Origin: Tubiluchus corallicola
Taxonomy: Eukaryota; Priapulida; Priapulimorpha; Priapulimorphida; Tubiluchidae
DNA: 64,000 bases
Assembly: GCA_030141605.1 (NCBI GenBank)
Contig: JAQGDQ010000082.1
Span: 608,501-672,500 of the forward strand
Reading direction: 5' to 3'
Shown piece by piece: positions 40,701 to 49,265 of the stretch. How positions within the stretch are numbered: the first letter of the stretch is position 1; every line of letters starts with the position of its first letter. The position numbers and the translations under genes are program-made. A model generated the notes under the pieces. It saw only the letters and a list, made by a program, of their open reading frames with translations. It was not told where the DNA came from and made no database searches.

Positions 40701-40959
40701 TTAAGATTTCTGACATTCCGTCAGAAATGAAACGACCTGCGTGATCTTTCTTCCCACGTATTTTTGAAAAGGCGCTTAGAAATGTAAATCAGTTCTAAAA
40801 AAGCAGTTTAAAAGCAGTTTAATTAGTGACAAAGCATACCTGCACAGCACTGTTGAGGAAGCAATTATTCTCTCCTGGATGATTGGTCAGTCCCTTGGTG
40901 TTAGTAATGGACATCCGACACCGGCGAGAATATTGAGGAGGCACTTGAACAGCAGCCAT
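9125..40959 (-). CDS. USP53/USP54-type ubiquitin hydrolase (echinus family), 13 coding exons, complete CDS
   Basis: Predicted 1493 aa. Exons in mRNA order: 40959-40840, 17502-17410, 16614-16480, 15907-15794, 15424-15342, 15003-14901, 14655-14503, 14283-14131, 14016-13863, 13642-13474, 13210-11763, 11412-11259, 10727-9125. They sum to 4482 nt with all phases matching and GT-AG sites throughout. Residues about 20-345 form the USP catalytic fold: Cys box [12 protein letters not shown] (C33), [15 protein letters not shown], a zinc-ribbon pair CGRC (157/160) and CPANC (215/219), His box [10 protein letters not shown] (H295), then YFDDAR (D312/D313). The order and wording match vertebrate USP53/USP54. 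Those proteins were long listed as inactive; more recent work assigns them K63-chain activity, and this copy keeps Cys, His and Asp. The remaining ~1100 residues are Ser/Thr/Asn-rich and probably disordered, with a charged helix near 1245-1282 and a four-Cys motif at the C-terminus (C1464, C1467, C1479, C1482). Which of USP53 or USP54 it matches best is not decidable; invertebrates usually have one copy. Confidence 0.94.
11093..11152. repeat. 30-bp tandem duplication in the last USP intron
   Basis: TAGTATGAAACACTAACATT at 11093 recurs as TAGTATGAAGTACTAGCATT at 11123; two near-identical 30-bp units. Confidence 0.75.
11259..11412 (-). CDS. USP53/54 coding exon 12 (residues 909-959)
   Basis: 154 nt; acceptor TTTATTTAAG, donor AATAG|GTAAGC. 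Helical segment [20 protein letters not shown] followed by a short Gln run; continues the helix begun at the end of exon 11. Confidence 0.89.
11763..13210 (-). CDS. USP53/54 coding exon 11 (residues 426-908)
   Basis: 1448 nt; acceptor TTTTTATTAG, donor TCAA|GTAAGT in phase 1. Ser/Asn/Thr-rich low-complexity tail with short motifs such as [13 protein letters not shown] and [18 protein letters not shown]. It ends in an Ala/Leu-rich helix ([16 protein letters not shown]). Open frame continuing to 11608 is intron read-through. Confidence 0.93.
13474..13642 (-). CDS. USP53/54 coding exon 10 (residues 370-425 plus 2 nt)
   Basis: 169 nt; acceptor TTTTTTCCTGAAAG, donor TATAG|GTAAGT. First exon of the disordered tail; no domain motif. 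Supported by exact phase fit to exons 9 and 11 and a full-length open frame. Confidence 0.88.
13863..14016 (-). CDS. USP53/54 coding exon 9 (residues 319-369 plus 1 nt)
   Basis: 154 nt; acceptor AATTTACAG, donor CCTG|GTAGGT. Encodes [20 protein letters not shown] and [10 protein letters not shown], the C-terminal end of the USP fold. Confidence 0.94.
14131..14283 (-). CDS. USP53/54 coding exon 8 (residues 268-318), catalytic His/Asp exon
   Basis: 153 nt, phase 0/0; acceptor CTTCTCTAG, donor GAG|GTAAAT. Encodes [19 protein letters not shown] (His box, H295) and [11 protein letters not shown] (third catalytic residue region). Confidence 0.95.
14503..14655 (-). CDS. USP53/54 coding exon 7 (residues 217-267)
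   Basis: 153 nt, phase 0/0; acceptor GTTTTTCAG, donor GAC|GTAAGT. Encodes [19 protein letters not shown] and ISIGLAWES, matching the conserved C-G-x-R-x-R-I-R-R block of USP53/54. Confidence 0.94.
14901..15003 (-). CDS. USP53/54 coding exon 6 (residues 182-216)
   Basis: 103 nt; acceptor TTTTTTATAG, donor CCT|GTAAGT in phase 0. Encodes a diverged helix, then [10 protein letters not shown], whose Cys starts the second zinc-binding pair completed in exon 7. Confidence 0.92.
15342..15424 (-). CDS. USP53/54 coding exon 5 (residues 155-181 plus 2 nt)
   Basis: 83 nt; acceptor TTTCACAG, donor TTAGC|GTATGT in phase 2. Encodes [17 protein letters not shown] and [10 protein letters not shown]: the first zinc-binding Cys pair and the conserved MVHY stretch. 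Confidence 0.93.
15794..15907 (-). CDS. USP53/54 coding exon 4 (residues 117-154)
   Basis: 114 nt, phase 0/0; acceptor ATTTATAG, donor ACAG|GTAAGA. Encodes [13 protein letters not shown] and [14 protein letters not shown], matching the family pattern before the zinc-ribbon cysteines. Confidence 0.94.
16480..16614 (-). CDS. USP53/54 coding exon 3 (residues 72-116)
   Basis: 135 nt, phase 0/0; acceptor TTTTTCACAG, donor TTTT|GTAAGT. Encodes [20 protein letters not shown] and [15 protein letters not shown], very highly conserved in the family. Confidence 0.96.
16704..16873. mobile_element. Near-perfect 71-bp-arm foldback element
   Basis: Left arm 16704-16774 is the reverse complement of right arm 16803-16873 with a single mismatch, around a 28-nt loop. 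The whole is non-coding and lies in the intron between USP exons 2 and 3. It looks like a young foldback MITE; no clear target duplication was found at the boundaries. If transcribed it would form a long hairpin. Confidence 0.75.
17410..17502 (-). CDS. USP53/54 coding exon 2 (residues 41-71)
   Basis: 93 nt, phase 0/0; acceptor ATTTCAG, donor AAAG|GTAGTC. Encodes [20 protein letters not shown] onward to CALK, matching the segment after the Cys box in USP53/54. Too short to appear as an isolated ORF. Confidence 0.93.
18084..18155 (-). repeat. tRNA-like SINE head, degenerate
   Basis: On the minus strand, a box-A-like GGTCTAATGGTCATGGTGC (near 18151) and box-B GGTTCAAATTC (18108-18098) are spaced as in a tRNA, with an anticodon-loop-like CTTGTAA between. 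The acceptor stem does not close, so it is not a functional tRNA; a tRNA-derived SINE or pseudogene is most likely. Confidence 0.5.
19500..19556 (-). promoter_or_regulatory. YY1-like motif in a locally GC-richer patch inside the big intron
   Basis: Minus-strand ATAATGGCGGCTG at 19559-19547 matches the YY1 core, in a stretch (about 19360-19600) richer in CpG than its surroundings. It begins a 19-codon frame (18 aa plus stop) starting MAAVKMG. Could mark an internal promoter; no other support. Confidence 0.2.
20420..20720 (+). mobile_element. Possible LINE 3' tail
   Basis: Pyrimidine-rich stretch ending in AAATAAGAATAAACTAAACTAA followed by an A run, resembling the 3' end of a non-LTR element. 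There is no recognisable reverse transcriptase; low confidence. Confidence 0.3.
25345..25416 (-). repeat. tRNA-like SINE head (Leu/Ser-type), degenerate
   Basis: Minus strand shows GAGTGGCGGAGTGATTTAGA (box-A-like, near 25409), GGACTTAGA where the anticodon arm would be, and GAGTTCGTAAC (box-B-like, 25361-25351). Spacing suits a tRNA-derived SINE; stems are broken. Confidence 0.45.
28674..28767. repeat. 47-bp tandem duplication
   Basis: TGTATATACCTAATTCTG begins units at 28674 and 28721; the second unit has diverged by a handful of substitutions. Confidence 0.75.
30614..30740 (-). other. Candidate coding exon C of an unrecognised nested gene
   Basis: A minus-strand frame encodes a basic, protein-like segment ([20 protein letters not shown], then [16 protein letters not shown]). 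It stops exactly at a strong donor, TTTCTG|GTGAGT, after 30614. Upstream acceptor candidates are TTAACAG and GCGTAAG near 30730-30750. It has no start codon of its own. I recognise no family. Chance is not excluded. Confidence 0.3.
33775..34077 (-). other. Candidate coding exon B of an unrecognised nested gene
   Basis: From an acceptor-like TTAATTATTTGTAG before 34077 a frame stays open for about 100 codons: [20 protein letters not shown], then a Lys/Glu-rich helix ([20 protein letters not shown]), ending at a TAG near 33775. Composition is protein-like and unlike the surrounding random frames. It could be a terminal exon or continue at a weak donor. Family unknown. Confidence 0.3.
35405..35647 (-). 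other. Candidate coding exon A of an unrecognised nested gene
   Basis: A good acceptor (ATCATGTTTTGCAG) precedes 35647 and the frame runs 80 codons to TAA at 35405. It contains [20 protein letters not shown] and [16 protein letters not shown], amphipathic and protein-like. There is no initiating Met downstream of the acceptor, so an upstream exon would be needed; a strong donor-like TTCAG|GTGAGTAA lies at about 36168 on the same strand. Family not recognised. Confidence 0.35.
36994..37006. repeat. Poly-C run
   Basis: Thirteen consecutive C, followed by a small hairpin CAGCCGCCAGACGGCTG. Unusual in this AT-rich window; such runs are prone to sequencing length error. Confidence 0.9.
40840..40959 (-). 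CDS. USP53/54 coding exon 1 (residues 1-40), catalytic Cys exon
   Basis: ATG at 40959-40957 has a favourable context (ACA before, G after). Encodes [20 protein letters not shown], holding the nucleophile C33, and ends at donor CAG|GTATGC in phase 0. Exon 2 begins with V-L-W-H-L-D, exactly continuing the family motif. Two acceptors lie upstream: TATTCAG before 40978 and TTTATACAG before 41024. Use of the second would add an in-frame Met at 41007 and 16 extra residues. Only this exon lies beyond the 23.3-kb intron. Confidence 0.9.
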
Positions 40960-43290
40960 TGTGAATTCACGGAATCTTCTGAATATCAAAAATTTCACAG
41001 CATTCAATTTATTTCATGGCCACCCTGTATAAAACAAAAAAGACTTGTCATTGAAGTCAGTGCTTAGGATCTGCAAAGTAACTCACGTAAGGAAATCTTG
41101 TATGTTACCTGATTTATATATTTTAGTAGACATTAAAGTGAAAACCACAGATGCATAGTCACCTGACCACATCACCTATAACAACGTAATGCTTGTTCTA
41201 AATGGAGTTCCATTTTTTCAGATTCAATTCTACAGGTAATCCATTGTTGCAGTTCCACAAAACACCTTTCAATAAGTTAAATTAAAATGTCACGTAGGTA
41301 TAGGCTGTTAATCACGTGTCACCTTACCAGAAAATCAAGAACGATTGTGCACAAGCTAGTCTTTATAAAAACAAGGCTGATAAATAGGCTTACTGAAGCC
41401 TTTAAATTAATTTTTAAAAACTTTGGTTTTTGCATAAGAATGATGACATAAAACTACATCAGTATTAGAACTGTCACATTGCAAGAGCAAAACTGGGTAG
41501 ATGGGTTTAATAAAAGAAAATTCTTATGTGGACGCAGGTTTTTAACGCAATAAAATCATGATAATATAAGGCGAAAGTAAAAACGCGAGCAATCGCATGT
41601 AGAATTGTGCAAAGTCAATCTTAACTTGATTATAAGTTTTTTTAAAACCCATCTATTACATTATTACAGATGAAGTTCAATGAACACCAGTGCATAATAT
41701 AGCCTAATTATCACTTGCACAATTCTAACCTGTTGTAGACTTCTATGTCCCTTTAGCTTTAGCTGTCGATAATGACAGCAATTTCTCCGAGACGCCCAAC
41801 AATTTAAAACAGCGCCACAAAGCGGGGAAAGTTTAAATAATAAACACGCACTGCGTTTATAAGCACAATAGCTTATTCACAACTCTCCAATTACAATACC
41901 CAAGGCTTATTCAGTTCAGGCACTATTACGTAAAAGCGCTCTATGAACTTTTCAAATTCGATTGAACTACAACGTCGGGTTGAGCAACAAGTTTAGAAAT
42001 GTGTTACAAGGTAGTTCAAAAGTCAAAGAAATTTTATTAACTTTCATTAACAAAGGCAGAATGGCTAGTTCATTGAAATGCAAATTTTACAACTGTTGAA
42101 ATGTTTACTGTTTCTCAACTTTAAAAAGCTTGAAGTAGGAACGCACGCAGGACGAAACTGTATAGTCAATTCTTTAAATTCAGTGTGTCTTAATAATGAC
42201 AAGTGAAAATTAAATAGCAGAAATTTTTTACAGCAAAATAAGCTGCTCAACACAATTACGAAATATACCTTTTAGCACTAAAACTTTTTGATACTCGTAG
42301 TAGTAGACTATGTAGCAGCTCAAGACTTAAGTTGAGCATCTATAGGTTCAACTTGAAAAAAATGAAACTGAACGAATTCGCTTTTACAAACTCGCTTTTT
42401 GTTATCAATATAAAGTGATCCATTGTTATGATTAAATATGCAGTTAGGTTACAATCAATATGCAGAGCAAAAGCTAGCAATTTCACCTGCGCTACGCATT
42501 GTGTACAAATATCGTCGCCGTTGTCATAGCAACCACCAGGTGATTCACCTACATGAGCTACTTGAAAGCTACAATACGCTCTCGGACGCAGGAGCGACTT
42601 TTTTACTCGATGCGCAGACGCCGAGATTAGGCCAACATTCATCCAGGTAAAAATTCAATTCAATTAAGCACTAAACACGCAAAGTAACATTTTTTCATTA
42701 TAATCTCGTTTCAACATTTCGCCTCGTATTCTTTCTGTAATCTGGTTTTCGCGTTTCGCCAACTTTCTCGTTAATAACGTAATTATCGTGAACTCTGACG
42801 TTAATAATTCTTGAAATCGAGAACCTGTCAGATTAAGTTACCAGTAAGAAGTAATAAAGATACATTATTGTCAGAATTTAACTGGTACTGCGACTGTGTT
42901 AATGTCAAAAGTTGGAATTTAAAATGACCCATATTTGATTATTTGTATAAGTGCAAGTGATTAGAAGAATCATTCATTTTAACCATAAACGCACAAAAAA
43001 TTGTAACTTCACATGTTTTGCAATCAGTGAAACACCGTGCTACGTTATCATAGTAAACTTCAGCACAAAAACATGCATTACTAGTTCCATGCAAACATGG
43101 AACCAGTAAGTAAATGGCTGGTGGTCACGGGTAACTGGATAAGAACTGAGAAATTTCTATCTGGATGAGTTAACTACACAGCATCCTCGAGTATAGCTTT
43201 CTAATATTATATGAGAGCTAAAAAAATTATTCTAAGGAGGGTTCAACAGTTGTTATGAAACTTGGAAATAAAACGCGTTTTATTAAGCGC

Positions 43291-43489
43291 ACAAAATAGA
43301 GTACCAAGTGACTTGAATGGGGCGATAGCAATGCCAACATACGTAATCCTAAGTTACACTGAGACAAGGGCATCAGCATGATTACTACTACAAAACAAAG
43401 TACCAGGTGACTTGCATAGGGCGATAGCAGTGCCAACAACGGTAATCCCAGTTACACTGAGACAAGAACATCAGAATGATTACCACTAC
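43291..43489. repeat. Tandem duplication, two ~99-bp units
   Basis: ACAAAATAGAGTACCAAGTG at 43291 recurs as ACAAAACAAAGTACCAGGTG at 43390; both units continue through GGCGATAGCA, TGCCAACA and GTTACACTGAGACAAG. About 85-90% similar by eye. Confidence 0.8.
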
Positions 43490-45800
43490 CTCGTTACGCC
43501 TCCCTTACATCCTTTTACACGGGAAATTTGAATAATAACGGTAGATGCACACTTGGACAATTGCACACCTAACCATTCGCAGCGTGCAGAACAATAGCGC
43601 AAGTTATGCAAGGCAAGGTGGGCTGATCAGTGTACACTACGGTTATAATTATCTTTTTCCCCAAATCCTAAATTAGAAACTTTTCAGGCAATTTCGAGAA
43701 ATCAAGAACAAAGGAACTGGACTGGTGACACATATCTAGTCCCACAGCGGGAACAGAAAGTTAGATTAGTCTATAAGGGAGATATTCTGTCTCACTCGAT
43801 TCGAAATACTCTTTTTTCTGAGGTTTACTTGGTGGTAATAATAATTCTGAAAACGATTAATTCAGCTCATGATCAGGCCACCTAATTTCAAGCCAAGATT
43901 TTCTCATTCTTAATCAAAATATGAACAGCCATATCTCACAACAAAAATGAGTGGCACGTCCTTGGTCACTATTCTTTAAGAACCTCGATTCTCGATAACT
44001 ACGAATAATTTGCAAAATGAAAAAATCTCTGACCAGCAAGTCTCCCGTTGCAGCTGCACAGTTCTAATCGCGCACAGGTGTGATTTGGCACAACGTCAAG
44101 CTCCCGATGGGTGAAAATGCAAACAATCCCATAAAGTTTCGGGAGGTTAAACTGCACAAGAGATTTGCTTAACACACTTGACGGTACTTAGTATTAGAGT
44201 ACAAACAAACGCAATGGGTTCCAACCTTGAAAATTCGAAACTATGTCAGTGGACTAAGCCTAATTTCACCACTAGGACCGCCATACTAGATCCATCGCAA
44301 CCCCCACATACTATATAGAGTGTAAAAATAAAAAGTATTGTGAGTCGTAAAAAGTATATTCACAAACTTTAAGTCAAAACAAATGAAGATGCAGTACGCC
44401 CATTATTTGATACAATAATACAAATTATAGGAGGAGAAATATTTGAGTTAGCCTTAATTCAAAATCATCCATTTTAATTTCTTAAGTACAGATAAAACAA
44501 AATTGCACTTCGCAGAAGCCATTATGATCCTTAAGTGAACAGAGCACTGGAGCAAAGCAGCATGCAAAGGTCAAAACGGTCCTAAGTACTTGCACACATA
44601 TATATCTATATATACGAACATAAATAAGTCACTTGAAGCACAGACAGTTCTAGAAATGACAACAAATTTTAAGTATTGCTGTCTCGATGGATTCAGAGGT
44701 TTAATAGTTTTAAATGATAACGAAACTAAATGTGTTCTATAATTGTTTTTTTCGGACAGAATGATATTAACCTTGTAGCGCCAGGCATGTGTAAACGAAA
44801 AGCAGTATATACGTTACACTAATTAACTCGTCCTTCAAAAAAACACTAAGCCTCGTACAATACTGAATACATGAACACAAAATTATCCACGAATGGTTTA
44901 ATGAGAATTACTCAAGGTATTTTCAACTCATGCAACATCTTTTTCAGACCGTTCTACTGTTGGTTAATGGCGCTGAATGGCAGGAAGTAACCATGAAAAC
45001 AAACAATGACTCAAATTGTAAACAAGATTCATGAGCACAGATGTACACGGAAGTTAACCAATTAAAAAGGGGGTTTCCTTTCATTTTTATTAAAATCACT
45101 GCCATGCATGTAAGAACACTCGAACTACCATGTAGCATCCAACCGTCCCCTGTCTAATGTAGTTTCTCTTTTAGCAAAAGTCTCTACTGAGTGTATATGT
45201 AAGTGTAGTAAAGCAAATTTTTGTAGCATCTCATCAACAAGAAAACAAATGTACAGTTGTACATTGTACAATCTGTATATTATAATGATCTATACCATGC
45301 ATGTATAATGTTGTTCACGGGACATGTTTAGGGGACACAATTTTCTATTAAGTGACCGTTTGATCTTACTAGGAGTACTATCTGCACAACAAGCTAGGTA
45401 AAAATTTGTCTTTGGAATACTACTAATAATGCAGATAAAGTATACCGCATATCCTCCATACAGTGGATCAGCCACTAACCATCAGATCAGCTCTGAAAAT
45501 CTTTCTCATTGAGTGGCCATTATGGTCACGTATAAACTTGTAAAAGGATTTCAGCGCTAGCTAGCCAAGTGCAAAATAGAGTTTGACAGCTAGTTAGAGA
45601 ACAAATCAACCAAACTCACAGAAAGGTTTGTAGAAAAATTCTAGTTAACAAAAAGGATAAACGATTGGTATGGACAGTAATCTAGGTCGCTCGTACAATC
45701 ACGCATTACGCGAACAAAAAACTTCCGATCCTTTCTTAGAAGCACAATTATTATTGTACAATAAATATTACAGCTTTACAAATTTTATACCAGCTCCTAC

Positions 45801-45958
45801 GGTGACCAGTAATAAAGCCACAGGGAAAAAAAGTCACGGAAAAAATCGCAATTTTGGCTAAAAAAGGTCACAACTGGCTAGGATTAGGGTTAGGGTTAGA
45901 GTTCATGTTAGGACTTTTTCCTGTGTCTTTCTTCCTGTGACTTTTTTACATGAATTCA
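45801..45958. mobile_element. MITE-like element with telomere-motif core
   Basis: Imperfect ~30-bp inverted repeats (GCCACAGGGAAAAAAAGTCA at left; GTCACAGGAAGAAAGACACA read from the right) flank an internal TTAGGGTTAGGGTTAG (45884-45899). The direct repeat CTCCTAC (45794-45800 and 45959-45965) is a candidate target duplication. Confidence 0.5.
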
Positions 45959-48939
45959 CTCCTACAGTATGTTTCTTATACATGGATACGTATTTTTAAG
46001 TCAAAATTAAAGCACAGTTATCGCACTATTGCACTAGAAATTGCCTACGTGTTCCCCTAAGTTGGCCACATGTATATCCAAGTTGTTGTACACAAATACA
46101 TAGCCATAAACGCTACTTCCAAGTCATAAAATTATTAGACATTGCTACTAGGCGACGCATATGTACACAGCCTTTACGGTACGATACACACCTAAATGCA
46201 AACTGTGAAGATATCAGATAAAAAATTTCATTCGTCGGAAAATTTTAAAACATGCTTAGAATTAGCTAAGCGTGTCATATAAGTAATAAAAATATTATAG
46301 TTTGATTATGGCAGAACATTATGTAATAATTTGGTGAATAATTTTACAAGGTTACATAATTTGTTTGAGCAGCATCAACGCCATAAGCTATTAAATGGAT
46401 TAACCTGTAACTACGAGAAGAGAAAATATGTATGAATGTGTGTTTCTAGTGTATCAATAGGTTTTAGAAAGGTAAAGTAGATCAGTAAAAAACAAAAAGA
46501 AAGGAAAACGATTTTTAGAAATACATAAATTATTTATTCGTTTATTGTTTTATTTATTCATTCTTGTGTTCGTTTGTTCGTTCATTTATACATTCATTTA
46601 TAATAAATTATTTATATTCATTTATAAAAGTGATTTTGACTTGAAGAAATTTGTAGAAAGAAATACAGTGTAAAAATGAAATAGTTTGATAGTCTCCTAG
46701 TATGCTTGCAGCTGCATGTAAATCAGTTACAGAATCTATGTAACCACGGTGTATGCACTTTTCTTTCCTGTTCAATTTTCACCATTGTACCTTTACATGA
46801 CTAAGAAGGGAGGCAGGACAAAAGAAGCCACGTCTCGCACGTGTTCAGGTGAGTGAAATTACACACATGCTGATTCATTAGAAGAAAACGGTGCACAACG
46901 ATTCCCACACGTGCAAGGGGAGTACATTACTTAATTATATACGACAGGACTGCATGGGGTGTGCCAGATCAGTGATTTTACCGACTAAGTTAATTAATAA
47001 TCCCACAGAACAGCATGTATAGTAAAAATCATAATTGCGCTGAGGTCCTGTACCATAGTAACATCACCTATATAGCGAATATAAAATAGTTTAATAACGT
47101 AGTAAAACTTATTACAGGTCTAAATACAGGTACAAAAGTGCATCAAGGTTTCAAGTTAGATTAAATTATCTAGCAGATTGGAGCTATGAAAGAAAACCTG
47201 GTACCTGGTTAGAACTATTTGATTTGCATTTGCTTTTTTAATAACCAAAACTAGTTATCTCTTCCTAAACTGTTTAGACTAGCTAAAGAAAAATACTGAG
47301 TTGAATGGTTCTTTGTTAAGTCTAGATGTCTTGCATGAGATTTAAAACATTAATGCTTGTAATTATGCTTCTCTACAGGGGCTCAGAAAATCTTTGCATC
47401 CTACCCCACGTGACCTAGCTGCTGTTAGTCACGTGACAAGGCTTTGTCTTGGCATAATTGGAAGCTGATTTGAATGGAAACAGGTAAGGCTGGCTAATGC
47501 ATACGCTGAAGACTAGATTTTCAGGTAGAGAGAGTATCTGCTGGAAGTGGATAGAGTCTAGTATCGTGGAAAATCGTGAAGAACGAAGCACATGAAATGA
47601 CTGACATCTTTGGCAATGAGGAAATTTTCAAATTATTTAAAAAAATTATAAGATAAGAATAGCAATATGCATTTAATTATCAGTTAAATCAAAACAAAAT
47701 GTACGTTTTTAAATAACATTATTTCAAGCAAACTAAGATGACACGGAACCGTACTAACAGTCACCATATTTATATATCTAATAGATATTTTAACCTGCAT
47801 TATATGTAGGAATGCCCTTAGGTAGAAATTCTATACATTCTTGCGGTCTTTGTTGAAGATATGATTGTATTGTTCTGCACTTATATGAAATTTTTACACA
47901 TTGTGCCCTCAAACCGGGTCATTCGGGTCACCTACTCCTATGTTGCAGTCAATATTCTTGCCTCGTGGCTGTTGTTTTATTCATCAGGTAAGACAATTGG
48001 ACGTTCTGAAAGGACAGGGTTAAAGTCAATAACACCTGCGAATCCAGGCCACCACCAAAGGTCAGTGACACGGGCTGGACATTGCAGGACAATGATGTAA
48101 TACCTATAATGATGAAGTGGATTAAAACGCTATAATGAGCTTAATGAGAACAATTAACACCTGTCCTGCAATTGTCATAAACAAGTTGAGGTTAGGCGCA
48201 AATTATTCATCAGGATCATTTGCCAACCTTAAATACAACGTATTCGGTTTGTTTGTTTGGTTGGTTATTCGTTCGTTGGTTTATTCAATCATTCACTCGT
48301 TTGTTTAACAGTATGTATGTCTATTTGTTGGCTTCGTTCTTTTGTTATTTCACTGAATCTAATTCATCTTTTCAAGCGTGTTTAAAGATCATGTGAGTTA
48401 TCCCATAATAAACTTCAAAGCACACACAAATGTCACAACATGCAAGTTTAGTCGTCACGTTACTTTAAACAACATATAAAGCTACAAATTAGATGTCAAT
48501 AGTTTATAAGAATTTATCACTTATTAGATTCACTGTTCATGTGCGTATTGACTCAGTGGTTCAATTCAATATTAGCCAAATCTTTACAATAGTAATCACT
48601 TTATTTGCCACTGAGTTACAAGTACTACGTCAACCTGTGTGTGTCTTTCCCTCACTGCGTGTAACCCTTCGTGCTTTTCGGAAAAGCCACAATTTCCATT
48701 TCCTGAGCTATCGATATGGTATGAATCAATTAAGTGCATGACTCATCGCAACAGGTAAATGAATATCCTAGTGTGTGACGACGGTGAGTACTACAAGCCT
48801 AAATTCAGCCACAACTGACGTGATAATTGCCACTTCAGCAGGGAAATAAGCACTGCTGTTATAACGCATAAACTACTTAGGTGTGCATGAACTATCAGCG
48901 CATTCGGACTAATAGTTGAGCGTATTTACCAAAAGCACG

Positions 48940-49265
48940 AAAGAAAGAGGGCGAGAGAGAGAAAAAGAGAGAGAAGGAAAGGCAGAGAGGGAGAGGGAGT
49001 ATGAGAGAAAAGAGTCTGGGGAAAGAAAGGGAAAGGAAAAGGAAAAGAGAGAAACGGAGAGAGAGGTCTAAGTAATAGTTAAAAAGAGAGGCACAAAAAT
49101 CAAATAGAAGAGGCAGAAGAAAGAGACAAGGGGAAAGGAAAAGACAGAAAGAGAGAGGGAGATCTGAGTAATAGTTAAAAAGAGAGGCACAAATCAATCA
49201 ATGGAAGAGGCAGAAAGATGGAAGTGGCACACTATTAATATATGAGTTGAAATGCCACACTATTA
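48940..49265. repeat. Purine-rich tract with a ~95-bp internal repeat
   Basis: Roughly 270 bases almost purely A/G on the plus strand. AGTAATAGTTAAAAAGAGAG plus GCACAAA occurs at about 49071 and 49167, and GCCACACTATTAATATATG-type words recur at the right edge. The long minus-strand Leu/Ser/Phe frame here is an artefact of this composition. Confidence 0.8.

Larger units (their letters stand above)
17503..40839 (-). other. 23.3-kb intron between USP coding exons 1 and 2
   Basis: Bounded by donor CAG|GTATGC (after 40840) and acceptor ATTTCAG (before 17502). Mostly unassigned AT-rich sequence. Identified contents: tRNA-like SINE remnants (18084, 25345), a possible LINE tail (20420), a 47-bp tandem repeat (28674), three protein-like ORF segments that may be exons of a nested gene (30614, 33775, 35405) and a poly-C run (36994). 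The other short ORFs show no motif. Confidence 0.85.

Noticed and set aside
42340-42642. 100-aa minus-strand ORF
   Set aside because: No family motif, no splice signals, composition like the surrounding intron.
48895-49197. 100-aa minus-strand frame rich in Leu, Ser and Phe, looking like a membrane protein
   Set aside because: It is the translation of the homopurine tract on the other strand; low complexity, no splice sites, internal repeats.
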